The notes under the pieces are model-generated. The model was not told the origin of the DNA. It saw only the letters and a list, made by a program, of their open reading frames with translations, and did not search any database. From CAZQYB01 sp964582985 (lineage in GTDB: Bacteria; Planctomycetota; Phycisphaerae; Sedimentisphaerales; Anaerobacaceae), in assembly GCA_964582985.1 (NCBI GenBank), contig CAZOUM010000074.1, positions 1-12,038 on the forward strand: a stretch of 12,038 bases of DNA. The letters run 5' to 3'. Made by a program: the position numbers and the translations under genes. Position 1 is the first letter of the stretch. Each line of letters opens with the position of its first letter. This document shows, one piece after another, positions 1 through 7,393 of this stretch.

Positions 1-2
1 TT

Positions 3-1778
3 TGCGCAAGAAAAGTGCTTAATGCGCATGGCTTATGTCACCGTCCGCAGGCTTACGGTAGAGGATTGAGCAGGGATCTTTTTGAGGTGTATAGCAATTG
101 TGATGTCCCCGAGCTTGAAGAGGGGGTCAATCTTCCTGAGGCAGCATGGGTCTCGCATACGCTTGGCAAGCCGATTGTCTCAGTGGAAGCTATGACCTTT
201 CTGAGCAGGCATGGTCACAATGTAATTAATCCTGTTCTTGGTGATGGGCGGAAACGATACGGGCTTGATGAGCCCCGCGGGTCATGGGAGACGAACCCTG
301 CGATGCTGAGATGGTTCAGTAATGCTCATTATGCTCGCGGAGTCAACCGGGTGCAGATTCACAGTTTCGGGTATTCGCCTGACAGCGTGCCTTTGCCGGG
401 CTGGCGGATGTATGCGGAGATACATTTGAATCGTAACGTTCCGTGGTGGAGGTATATGAAGCAATACAGTGCTTGGTCAGGGCGGATGCAATGGGTTCTT
501 CAATCGGGATGGCCCGTGGCCGACAGTCTTGTTTATCCCGTCGAAGGCAGTGAGGGGGATGGGCATCATAGTACGCAAAGTGATGAGCAGCCGGCTTCGG
601 CCATGAATTGTGTGGATGCTGCGAGCACTTATACTTTCAGCAGGATATGGGAAAGCGATGATAATCGGTATGACGTCAAGAACCTGTGTCTTTTGGGTGA
701 CATCAAGACGCTGAAAGAGGCGGACAAGATTGACCAGATGTTCAAAAGAGGAATCAAAATAACATATTGCGGGGTCGAGCCTGAGAAGTGGACGGTGTTC
801 AAGGAACACAAGGTAGGGATAGTCGATGAGCTTTCGAAGAGTATTAAAAGGGCCCGGCGGGATGGCAAAATAGTCGACGGACGACAGCAAGGCTGGAAAC
901 AGGTTCTTGAGGAGAATCGTTCCGTCAGATGGTATCCTGAGGATGCAGCAATGACTTATCTCCACAGGCGGGTCGAAGGGGCGGAGGTTTATTTTGTTAT
1001 GAATTGCGGTGAAAAATTTAATGGGGAAGTGGAATTCAGCGAGAGAGAGCTTATCCCTGAGATATGGGATGCGGACACCGGGAAGAAGACTGTATGTGGT
1101 CAATGGAGGCTCCACGATGGAAAAGTGCGAGTCAAAGTTCGGCTGGGACATCTTGAGTCGGCTGTAGTCGTATTTGTAAAAGGTGAGGAAGCACTTCGTG
1201 CCGAAAAGTGTGAAGGTGGAGAGATAATGAGGGACGATGATGCAAGATTATACGCACTGATTCCAGGAGACAAGATGTGCAGGGTGCTCTTATCTGATGG
1301 GAGCCTTAGAAATCTGAAGGTGAAAATGCCGGACGAGATTCATCTTAGTGACGGATGGACGCTTTATGCCAGTGACAGCGATGGGGTCGGAGTTAAAGGC
1401 AAAGCAGAGATGAAACTTGATAAGTTAAGACCGTGGAGACAGATAAGTGAGGTTCGCAACTACAGCGGTACGGGTAGTTATCGGATTGCGTTTGATGTCA
1501 GCTTGGAAATGTTGAGAGATGATTTATTGGTAGAACTCGATCTTGGGAAGGTATATGAAGTGGCCCAAGTATGGTTGAACGGCAAAAGGGTCGGCGTAAG
1601 CTGGTATCCTCCGTACAGGGTAGATATAACTGGGCATTTAAAGCGGGGGCCAAATGAACTGAGGGTTGATGTAGTCAATATTTTGAAGAATTATCTTTCG
1701 AACCGAGAGTATTCTCACCCGTCAGGGCTGCTCGGGCCGGTAAAGATACGGGGAATTACGAAGGTATTGCTGAATTAA
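3..1778 (+). CDS. GH106-type alpha-L-rhamnosidase, C-terminal part (5' end outside window)
   Basis: Probable secreted glycoside hydrolase removing terminal L-rhamnose from polysaccharides or glycosides. The frame is open to the left edge, so the GTG at 15 is probably an internal valine and the true start lies upstream; GH106 enzymes are usually 800-1100 residues, so several hundred are missing. Counting from the codon at 15, the text HGLCHRPQAYG (5-15), the acidic VPELEE (31-36), GKPIVSVEAMTF (51-62) and GVNRVQIHSFGYSP followed by NRNVPWW match the conserved order of the GH106 catalytic barrel; the glutamates in PELEE and SVEAM are candidate catalytic residues. Residues about 475-570 form a beta-sandwich sugar-binding-like domain (YSGTGSYRIAFDV, LDLGKVYEVAQVWLNGK, PPYRVDITG), like the jelly-roll that ends many GH2/GH106 proteins. 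It ends with TAA. The family is a recognition from memory; substrate specificity is inferred. The neighbouring isomerase-like genes fit deoxy-sugar use. Confidence 0.8.
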   Translation, partial: CARKVLNAHGLCHRPQAYGRGLSRDLFEVYSNCDVPELEEGVNLPEAAWVSHTLGKPIVSVEAMTFLSRHGHNVINPVLGDGRKRYGLDEPRGSWETNPAMLRWFSNAHYARGVNRVQIHSFGYSPDSVPLPGWRMYAEIHLNRNVPWWRYMKQYSAWSGRMQWVLQSGWPVADSLVYPVEGSEGDGHHSTQSDEQPASAMNCVDAASTYTFSRIWESDDNRYDVKNLCLLGDIKTLKEADKIDQMFKRGIKITYCGVEPEKWTVFKEHKVGIVDELSKSIKRARRDGKIVDGRQQGWKQVLEENRSVRWYPEDAAMTYLHRRVEGAEVYFVMNCGEKFNGEVEFSERELIPEIWDADTGKKTVCGQWRLHDGKVRVKVRLGHLESAVVVFVKGEEALRAEKCEGGEIMRDDDARLYALIPGDKMCRVLLSDGSLRNLKVKMPDEIHLSDGWTLYASDSDGVGVKGKAEMKLDKLRPWRQISEVRNYSGTGSYRIAFDVSLEMLRDDLLVELDLGKVYEVAQVWLNGKRVGVSWYPPYRVDITGHLKRGPNELRVDVVNILKNYLSNREYSHPSGLLGPVKIRGITKVLLN

Positions 1779-2288
1779 TAATCTCATCCGGCTTTGAAGG
1801 TGGTATGTTCACAGAAAAAAGGCCTCTTAATCTGCTAAACTCTCTCACTCTTGACCGCGTACGGTGCAAAAATATATATCTGCCCTGAATTGTACTTGCG
1901 CTATACCATTTAATTCTTGATTTTGCAAAGATTTCCGGCCTGCTGGTTTAGGCTTTGACCAGACTATATTATCCAGTTTGTCCACATTAGCTTTCGTGGC
2001 GCACATACAACCGCACTACAACCGAAAGGCCCAATATCTCATAAAACCACAAAAATCGCGAATCTATAAGGTTTGTAATATCAAAGACTTAAGGGATTTG
2101 AAAAAAACGTAAACATTTTCAATGTCCGTCTCCGGCGGGTGACTTAGTGTAGAACAAGCATATTGCAACTGCTCGACCATTCGCGCCCCGCGGGTCTATA
2201 TCGTGGAGCCGCAAGTAGAAGAGGCTGAAAGCGTCTTTGACTGCCAGTCCCTGTGTCTCTATTAGGAACCGCAAGCCCGAATGTTCGT
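1779..2288. other. AT-rich spacer between rhamnosidase and exported isomerase-like gene
   Basis: This 510-bp stretch separates two genes that both end toward it. I find no open frame of convincing quality on either strand and no hairpin followed by a T-run that would serve as a terminator. Its one clear element is the dispersed 124-bp repeat at 2006-2129. The part right of the repeat (2130-2288) is more GC-rich than the left part and resembles the composition of the adjoining gene. Confidence 0.5.
2006..2129 (+). repeat. 124-bp direct repeat, copy 1
   Basis: By hand alignment this matches 5667-5790 in the same orientation with no gaps and 101 of 124 identical bases; the last 21 bases are identical. 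In one frame both copies read as a conserved peptide end (copy 1 TTALQPKGPISHKTTK, copy 2 TTRLQPKSQIAHKITK), and both frames stop with TAA at the same aligned position. That suggests the repeat includes the tail of a decayed protein gene plus its 3' flank, possibly from a mobile element. It could instead be a dispersed intergenic repeat. No family is recognised. Confidence 0.7.
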
Positions 2289-3722
2289 TCAGCCTTCCTC
2301 GACGACTTTCATGCCCATCAACCGGGCGATGTGGTACACGTTATCCATGTGGTTGCCGTAGAACACCACGCGGTGCAGCAGCGTCATGGCGTCCTCGGTC
2401 TCAAGGACGCTGCTCCAGTTGGCGGCCATCTTCGCCGCGTCGCGAACTTCGGTGACGATCTGGGTGCGACAACCGTGGACCGACTTCTCCGGAACTTCGA
2501 TGATCTTGCCTGTCGAGGCGAGTATCGTATCCAGGTTGATCAGCTTGGCGCGGGTGATGGTCTCGCCAATGCGGTATTGGACCTCGGGCACACAGCCGCT
2601 GCCGCCTTTCTCGGAATGGCCGCGCAGCAGGTATGGCGCTTCCTTGCCATGGGGACCATCCATCTTCAGCGGCCCGGTGCAATGGGCGGTCCACAAAGCA
2701 TTGCGAGAGGTATCGAAAGTAGCGTTGCCCTGGAATCCGGGACGATCGATCATATATTGAAACAGGAGCATGGTCAACAACGAGTCCATGTCCCCCTCGC
2801 ACGCCGCGGGAATACCGTTGTCGCGAAGACGAGCAAATCCCAGACAGGGAAATCCTTTTGACAACCATCCCATACAGGTGCCCACAGCTAATCCCTGGGC
2901 CCGTTCCTGCTCCATTAAACGTTGCAACGCCACACTGACGCGAGCGGCCTTCCTGATATCCTCTTTGTTCGGTTCAATGATTTCCTTCGCGTTCTTTGTC
3001 CAGCGGTTGATCTCGGCTCTAACGGCGTTGTCTTCCGCGGCGGAAATCATCTCGTTGAAGGTCTTCTCTTCTACGGCCACGACATCGGCACCCAAACGCT
3101 TCTTGACTTGATCCGGAGACTGGGCAGGCGTCGTACCTCGAGCCGGAGGGAAGAGGAGGATCCGAGTCTGCTTCATCATAGGAATTACCCTCAGCAGACG
3201 AAGGGCTCGTTCGAGCTCATCGTATTTGCTACTGGCCAGAAGGGTGACGCGATGTCCCCGACGATGCCAACGGGGAGCATACATCCAATCGTGACCGCTG
3301 GCCGGCAGTGAGAATAACACCATGGGATGCGATCCGTCAAGAATCGGCTTCACTACCCTTGTTAAGGCAAAGTTTTGCACGTTGATAGCAAGGACCGGTG
3401 CTGCCGGCCCTGCCTTCTCTAACAGAGCTGCCGTTTGCTGGGGATTGCTCGACTGCCCCATTATTAGTTCGATGTTTCCCAGCTCCTTTTCCGCCTTGGC
3501 CAGGTGAATTTTCATGGCCTCTATTTGCCCGGCGTCGGCTCCCCAATTGCGGTCCTCCGGTACGGGCGTGCCGGTGAAGACGACGCAGATTCGCCACTTA
3601 CCCCGGAATTGCCCAGGCGGTGACTGCGAAGCCCACGCGTGCTTCCAGTTTGCGCCGGCCAGCATCAACCCAGCGGCCACTCCCGTTCCAATGAACTCCC
3701 GTCGTGTGCAGTGTTCACACAT
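2289..3722 (-). CDS. Tat-exported L-fucose/L-arabinose isomerase-like protein (paralogue A)
   Basis: 477-residue protein whose fold resembles L-fucose/L-arabinose isomerases, but which carries a twin-arginine export signal. The start is the ATG at 3722: GGAGG (3731-3735) lies 8 bases upstream and the N-terminus is then MCEHCTRREF, a CxxC directly before the twin arginines, followed by a hydrophobic stretch and an A-W-A cleavage-like site near residue 32. A longer frame to 3761 would bury the signal. The core has ACEGD (residues 308-312), the place where isomerases of this superfamily carry acidic metal ligands, then AHC (346-348), GHSE, HGCRTQ and a C-terminal LLHRVVFYG. These short motifs recur in order in the gene at 4081-5640, so the two are paralogues. 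Isomerases are normally cytoplasmic, so a periplasmic catalyst or a sugar-binding role are both possible. The gene is visibly more GC-rich than its neighbours. It has its own promoter at 3780-3808 and no evident terminator. Confidence 0.8.
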   Translation of the reverse strand: MCEHCTRREFIGTGVAAGLMLAGANWKHAWASQSPPGQFRGKWRICVVFTGTPVPEDRNWGADAGQIEAMKIHLAKAEKELGNIELIMGQSSNPQQTAALLEKAGPAAPVLAINVQNFALTRVVKPILDGSHPMVLFSLPASGHDWMYAPRWHRRGHRVTLLASSKYDELERALRLLRVIPMMKQTRILLFPPARGTTPAQSPDQVKKRLGADVVAVEEKTFNEMISAAEDNAVRAEINRWTKNAKEIIEPNKEDIRKAARVSVALQRLMEQERAQGLAVGTCMGWLSKGFPCLGFARLRDNGIPAACEGDMDSLLTMLLFQYMIDRPGFQGNATFDTSRNALWTAHCTGPLKMDGPHGKEAPYLLRGHSEKGGSGCVPEVQYRIGETITRAKLINLDTILASTGKIIEVPEKSVHGCRTQIVTEVRDAAKMAANWSSVLETEDAMTLLHRVVFYGNHMDNVYHIARLMGMKVVEEG

Positions 3723-3779
3723 AGCTATAACCTCCAAATGACAAAATGAAAGGAAAATCAACTACCATATACACAAGCA

Positions 3780-3808
3780 ACTATAGCACCGGGGATATGA
3801 CTATTCAA
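3780..3808 (-). promoter_or_regulatory. Sigma-70-like promoter for paralogue A
   Basis: On the minus strand TTGAAT (3808-3803) and TATAGT (3785-3780) are separated by exactly 17 bases. Initiation would fall about 50 bases before the ATG at 3722, just ahead of its strong GGAGG ribosome-binding site. The call is by consensus match only. Confidence 0.55.
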
Positions 3809-3956
3809 GAAAAAAATCCTCGCACCCAAGGCTGACACACAATATAGAGGCATACCGTTAGGGCCAGAACCGAGGGGTTTGTGTCTAAAATCTTTTCAAA
3901 ATGAAGTTGGAAAGCTTTAGTTTTCGAGACAGATTTGATATTCTATTAGAAAACAG

Positions 3957-3976
3957 GCTCAGGGGTGTAGCTGAGC
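3957..3976. promoter_or_regulatory. Inverted repeat GCTCAG-8-CTGAGC in the divergent region
   Basis: Perfect 6-bp arms (3957-3962 and 3971-3976) around an 8-base loop, roughly 105 bases before the rightward gene. It could be an operator or a leader hairpin. An arm this short can arise by chance. Confidence 0.3.
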
Positions 3977-4080
3977 AATGATATAGAATGTTATACGGGA
4001 AATCCTAGGCCAGATAATCATAGTCAAATTATATATATAGCAATTCAATCGTCGTGTTTTTCACTTGAAAGGAGACCTTC

Positions 4081-5640
4081 ATGTCACATTCTAACGAACC
4101 TTCCGGATGTCAGTGTTGTTCGATGAGTCGGCGCAGCTTTGTGACCGGATGCGCGACTTGTGTGGGAGCGATGATAATTCCCATGACCAGCAGCCTCGCC
4201 GCAGGAGGCGAGCCTAAAAACAAGCGGATTCGGGTACTATATTCTTTGCACGCCGGCGTTCAGCCCAGACCGGATTGGCCCAATGTCGGATTTGATTTTA
4301 ATCCCGTTATGGAGCGGATGACGGCTGCTTTAGCGGCGGGTTGCCCTGGGATTGAGTTTATCCCAACCATGGCGAATGGGGAGAGTCAAGCCAAGGCGAT
4401 TTTAGATAAAGACAAAACATCCAATATAGACGGCTATGTCGTTATGCAGATGAATTGCTGGAATCGCGTTGTCCAGACCATGGTAAAATCCGGCAAGCCC
4501 GTGCTCTATGCAGATTTCTTGTATGCCGGAAGTGGTGGCTTCCTGGTTTATACAGCTGGGTTTATTCGCCGGAAGACGCCGAATTTCGGATTCATTTGCT
4601 CCTCGCAATTTTCGGACGTTGTGGAAGCCGCCAAGTGTTTCTCTACGGTCAAGAAAGCCGACCGATTTGCTCAGGCCGTTGCGAAAGTACGAAAAGCTCA
4701 AACTCGGGCACCGAGTAGCCAAATCGTCAAGCTGGATAAGCTCGAGCTTCTCTCTCCTTCCAAATGGAAAGAGAAGATGAAGAAATCCAAGATTCTTACG
4801 GTAGGTGGTGAGGGTTGGCGCGGACCAAAATCTGTCATAGAGGAATTGGGAGTGCAGGTAATCGAAATTCCATACGCGGAAATCAACGAAGCCTGGAAAG
4901 TAGCCGACAAGGACAAATCCAAAGAAGTTGCAGATATGTGGGCAAATAGGGCAGTGAAGGTTGTCGGTGTACCGCAAAAAGTCCTCGAAACTTCAGCGGC
5001 CATGTACCTCGGTCTCAAGGCTGTGCTGAAGAACCATGGAGCCGATGGGGTCACCATCAACTGTCTTGGTGGTTTCTATGGTGGCCACATTCACGCTTAT
5101 CCCTGCTTGGCTTTTCACGAACTGTGCAACGAAGGTGTGGTCGGAGCATGTGAATGCGACCTGCTCTCTGCCTCGACGATGGTGGCACTGAAGAATCTAA
5201 CCGGCGGTCGTACTGGATTTATTTCCGATCCGGTCATGGACATAGCCAAACGACAAATCATCTATGCTCATTGCGTGGCGTCGAATCGTGCCTTTGGTCC
5301 GGGTGGTATAGACAATCCGATTGAAATCCTTACACATTCTGAAGACAGGCAGGGTGCATCGGTTCGTTCGTTGTTGCCTGCGGGATACATGACAACTACA
5401 GTTGAATTTGGCTCCTTCTGCAAGGAACTGCTGCTCCATAGAGGAAAGGCTGTCGATAACATTATCGAAGATCGCGCTTGCCGAACAAAATTGGCCGTCG
5501 AGCCTGATGGGGACATAGAGAAGCTCTTCACTCAATGGGATCATTACGGATGGCACCGGGTGACTGTGTACGGCGACTTGAAGGAACCTCTGTTTGAAAT
5601 AGCCAAAATGCTGAAATGGAAAGTGGTCGAGGAGGCGTAA
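4081..5640 (+). CDS. Tat-exported L-fucose/L-arabinose isomerase-like protein (paralogue B)
   Basis: 519-residue partner of the divergently transcribed gene at 2289-3722. The ATG at 4081 follows AAAGGAG (4068-4074) with 6 bases of spacing. The N-terminus is cysteine-rich (C10, C12, C13, C24, C27) and contains SRRSFVTG (residues 16-23), then a hydrophobic stretch to about 40 ending in S-L-A-A: a Tat signal. The body follows the sugar-isomerase-like order seen in paralogue A: two Rossmann-like halves, ACECD (356-360) with candidate metal ligands E358 and D360, YAHC (395-398), THSE (418-421), ACRTK (466-470) and WHRVTVYGD (491-499), ending KVVEEA against KVVEEG in A. Sequence outside these motifs has diverged strongly, and base composition is closer to 50% GC than in A, so this is an old duplication or the genes have separate origins. 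Function is not known; it could be a periplasmic isomerase-like enzyme or a binding protein in deoxy-sugar use. Confidence 0.8.
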   Translation: MSHSNEPSGCQCCSMSRRSFVTGCATCVGAMIIPMTSSLAAGGEPKNKRIRVLYSLHAGVQPRPDWPNVGFDFNPVMERMTAALAAGCPGIEFIPTMANGESQAKAILDKDKTSNIDGYVVMQMNCWNRVVQTMVKSGKPVLYADFLYAGSGGFLVYTAGFIRRKTPNFGFICSSQFSDVVEAAKCFSTVKKADRFAQAVAKVRKAQTRAPSSQIVKLDKLELLSPSKWKEKMKKSKILTVGGEGWRGPKSVIEELGVQVIEIPYAEINEAWKVADKDKSKEVADMWANRAVKVVGVPQKVLETSAAMYLGLKAVLKNHGADGVTINCLGGFYGGHIHAYPCLAFHELCNEGVVGACECDLLSASTMVALKNLTGGRTGFISDPVMDIAKRQIIYAHCVASNRAFGPGGIDNPIEILTHSEDRQGASVRSLLPAGYMTTTVEFGSFCKELLLHRGKAVDNIIEDRACRTKLAVEPDGDIEKLFTQWDHYGWHRVTVYGDLKEPLFEIAKMLKWKVVEEA

Positions 5641-6008
5641 TGACCTCCTTTTCGCGTTCAGATCCGTACAACTCGACTACAACCCAAAAGCCAAATAGCT
5701 CATAAAATCACAAAAAACACAAAGTCGTAAGATTGGCAATATCAGAGACTTAAGAAATTTGCAAAAAAAGTAAACATTTTCAATGTCCGTTTGGTTTTTG
5801 GGGCTCATTCGTTGGAAAATAACCAGGTAACAAATAATTATGGTGTATTGGGATGCTTATTTAAAGAATGCGACGAGGTCCCCTTTTTCGGCAATTTTTG
5901 ACTATGCTTCAACTCATATGATCCAATCACTTTAGCAATCTTGCTCGAAAACATAGGTAGCTTTGCAAATGTGGTACGGCTTATATGCATCAACCTTTTT
6001 GTAAAGCC
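5641..6008. other. AT-rich spacer holding repeat copy 2
   Basis: 368 bp between two genes that both end toward it. It contains repeat copy 2 (5667-5790), which starts 26 bases after the stop codon of paralogue B. The rest (5791-6008) shows no convincing open frame, RNA gene or terminator hairpin. Confidence 0.5.
5667..5790 (+). repeat. 124-bp direct repeat, copy 2
   Basis: Ungapped match to 2006-2129 in the same orientation, 101 of 124 bases identical by hand count, ending in 21 identical bases. Together the copies bracket the divergent exported isomerase-like pair. The shared peptide frame is the one ending in TAA at 5733-5735. Confidence 0.7.
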
Positions 6009-6560
6009 TTAGAAAAGTGTCGGGCTATCATTCTCTGGCTTTTTGGCAGCGCTTGCGCCAGAGACCTTGTTTTGTACAGTTGCAAATTGGATGACTTTTG
6101 TTTCTTCATTGGATTTTGGCTCGCAGTTGGCTTCTTCATCTGGAATATAAGGTATCAACCCTTTCGAATAAGCTGCTTCCTGGAACTCACGCGGAGCAAC
6201 TCGCATGTCCATTACAAATCCATTAACTTCAACCTTCCAAACAAGCAGGCGCCCGCCCGTATCCATTGGGACAATATCCAACACATCACGGATAATCTTT
6301 GATTTACTGGTCATTGTTCCCTGCGAGACCCCAAAACCTTTAGCAAGTTCAGCTGAACCCATGTAAGGTTCTATACTCGGATCGTGCAGAAAATTTACCC
6401 AACCCAAGGCGTGAATAATTCCGCTTGCCCAGCTTTTCGGCCTACCTTGTTTAACATTAATAGGCGAGCCCTTCTGACAGATTTTTACAGCCATATGGTT
6501 AGCAAGCTGCTCGTAGTATTCGCCAAGGTGTTCTTCGCAAAAATCATCGGTCAATTTCAC
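6009..6560 (-). CDS. DUF6398-like protein, possibly 5'-truncated
   Basis: 183 residues from a GTG at 6560. The order FCEEHLGEYYEQLANHMA, GRPKSWASGIIHALGWVNFLHDP, ELAKGFGVSQGTMTSKSKIIRD, VWKVEVNGFVMDMR and GLIPYIPDE matches what I remember of DUF6398 proteins, whose middle segment looks like a helix-turn-helix (about residues 69-92); the biochemical role is unknown. The last 40 residues are a charged, low-complexity tail. No ribosome-binding site precedes the GTG. The frame is open upstream to a stop at 6603-6605, and the intervening residues (REFHDVFTAIV) look like the normal family N-terminus, yet contain no ATG, GTG or TTG. The gene therefore either starts unconventionally or has lost its beginning. 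It follows the membrane-protein gene by 28 bases on the same strand, so the two may share a transcript. Confidence 0.65.
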   Translation of the reverse strand: MKLTDDFCEEHLGEYYEQLANHMAVKICQKGSPINVKQGRPKSWASGIIHALGWVNFLHDPSIEPYMGSAELAKGFGVSQGTMTSKSKIIRDVLDIVPMDTGGRLLVWKVEVNGFVMDMRVAPREFQEAAYSKGLIPYIPDEEANCEPKSNEETKVIQFATVQNKVSGASAAKKPENDSPTLF

Positions 6561-6588
6561 AATAGCCGTAAAAACATCGTGAAATTCC

Positions 6589-7197
6589 CTAACGTTTCCT
6601 GCTCAGGACTACAAGCCCTGCCACCCCAATTACAAACATGGCCAGGCCGGGTATGAAGATTGCTTTTCTCGGCACTATAACATTCTTTCGAACCTTCAGC
6701 GCCAGCTCAGCCACCACCAGCTTACCGCCTTTCGTCTCAACGTCAAATTTATAGTCCCCGGCCTCGGCCACTGAAAAGGTCTTCAGCCCTGTACTGGAAT
6801 GGCTGAACCCTCCAATACTAATCGTTTTCTTTTTGCCTTTTTTGCTTTCTCTTTTTTTAACCAGCCGTAGCTCTTTCTCCCAGATAAGTTTCTCCCCCAG
6901 CGTGAGTCGAGTCTCGTATCTCGCTTCTTTACGAGTGCCGCGGGCCTTGGCTATCTTGGCCGCGATATTAAAAGCAATCGGATTCATATCCGGCTCAAGA
7001 TGCACTGTTACAGGAGTCGACCATTTCGCATTCTTGGCTATGGTTGCCTCAAGTCGCCCAACGCCGGCGCTTTTGACATCCTGTTCGAATATTGAAAATT
7101 GCCCGGCACTCGAGCCGCTAAGAAACACGCAGTAAAGTAAGTAACCGAAGCCAAGAACAACACCGGCAACCACAAGCCCGATTAATCCCTTTTGCAT
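6589..7197 (-). CDS. Unrecognised two-helix membrane protein with an extracytoplasmic beta-rich domain
   Basis: 202 residues from the ATG at 7197, preceded by AAGGAGG (7210-7204) at 6 bases, an excellent ribosome-binding site. One hydrophobic segment lies at about residues 5-27 and a second at about 178-197, followed by the basic end SRKR. With a short lysine-bearing N-terminus this predicts both ends in the cytoplasm and about 150 residues outside. That domain has a lysine-rich patch (KKRESKKGKKK, about 113-123) and a segment TFSVAEAGDYKFDVE typical in style of small beta-sandwich domains that sense or bind at the membrane face. I do not recognise a family. It is the first gene of a possible two-gene transcript with the DUF6398-like gene, and lies 87 bases downstream of tRNA-Gly on the same strand, so read-through from the tRNA is possible. 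Confidence 0.7.
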   Translation of the reverse strand: MQKGLIGLVVAGVVLGFGYLLYCVFLSGSSAGQFSIFEQDVKSAGVGRLEATIAKNAKWSTPVTVHLEPDMNPIAFNIAAKIAKARGTRKEARYETRLTLGEKLIWEKELRLVKKRESKKGKKKTISIGGFSHSSTGLKTFSVAEAGDYKFDVETKGGKLVVAELALKVRKNVIVPRKAIFIPGLAMFVIGVAGLVVLSRKR

Positions 7198-7245
7198 TTT
7201 ACACCTCCTTGTAAATAGTTATCACATCGCAGAAGGTTTTGTATT

Positions 7246-7259
7246 GTTGTAACTACAAC
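7246..7259. promoter_or_regulatory. Operator-like inverted repeat GTTGTA-2-TACAAC
   Basis: Six-base arms around a two-base centre, 49 bases before the ATG of the membrane-protein gene at 6589-7197. Position and symmetry suit a binding site for a dimeric regulator, but no matching site elsewhere in the window supports it. Confidence 0.3.
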
Positions 7260-7284
7260 TACTTGATTTTAATGCTCTTAAAAA

Positions 7285-7355
7285 AGCGGGTGATGGGAGT
7301 CGAACCCACATAGCCAGCTTGGAAGGCTGGTGCTTTACCGCTAAGCTACACCCGC
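7285..7355 (-). tRNA. tRNA-Gly (anticodon UCC)
   Basis: The 71-base minus-strand sequence folds as a full cloverleaf: acceptor GCGGGUG pairs with CACCCGC, the anticodon stem is CCAGC/GCUGG with loop CUUCCAA (anticodon complement at 7321-7323), and the T arm is GUGGG-UUCGACU-CCCAU. Anticodon UCC reads GGA and GGG. The discriminator base is U at 7285. CCA is not encoded and must be added by the nucleotidyltransferase. The transcript runs directly into UUUUU. No second copy of the tRNA 3' end was found here, so there is no sign of an element inserted at this tRNA. Confidence 0.95.
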
Positions 7356-7363
7356 GATAGAAT

Positions 7364-7392
7364 TTGATTATTCGCAGTCGATTACTTATAAT
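7364..7392 (+). promoter_or_regulatory. Sigma-70 promoter for proA
   Basis: TTGATT (7364-7369) and a perfect TATAAT (7387-7392) are 17 bases apart, giving an expected start near 7399 and a leader of about 60 bases before proA. It lies back to back with the tRNA-Gly 5' end, so the tRNA must be driven from the opposite strand of the same 100-bp gap. Confidence 0.7.
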
Positions 7393-7393
7393 T

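Larger units (their letters stand above)
3723..4080. other. Divergent promoter region between the two exported isomerase-like genes
   Basis: A 358-bp AT-rich region separating two genes transcribed outward, so it must hold promoters for both. A good sigma-70-like promoter for the leftward gene is at 3780-3808. For the rightward gene I find only weak candidates (for example the TATATA run near 4032-4041). A 6-bp hairpin at 3957-3976 lies between them and could be a shared operator. No small open frame with a ribosome-binding site was seen. Confidence 0.5.

Noticed and set aside
477..1151. Minus-strand open frame of 224 codons opposite the rhamnosidase
   Set aside because: It is antisense to a well-supported coding region, has no recognisable motif and looks like a by-product of that gene's codon pattern.
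1779..2005. Intrinsic terminator after the rhamnosidase gene
   Set aside because: No hairpin followed by a T-run was found; the A-run near 1816-1821 has no stem before it on the plus strand.
2253..2861. Plus-strand open frame of 202 codons opposite the exported isomerase-like gene
   Set aside because: The minus-strand frame has a Tat signal, a ribosome-binding site and motifs shared with its paralogue; the plus frame has none of these and arises from high GC.
7284..7356. tRNA-Gly as an insertion site for an element on its left
   Set aside because: No second copy of the tRNA 3' end and no integrase were found in the window.
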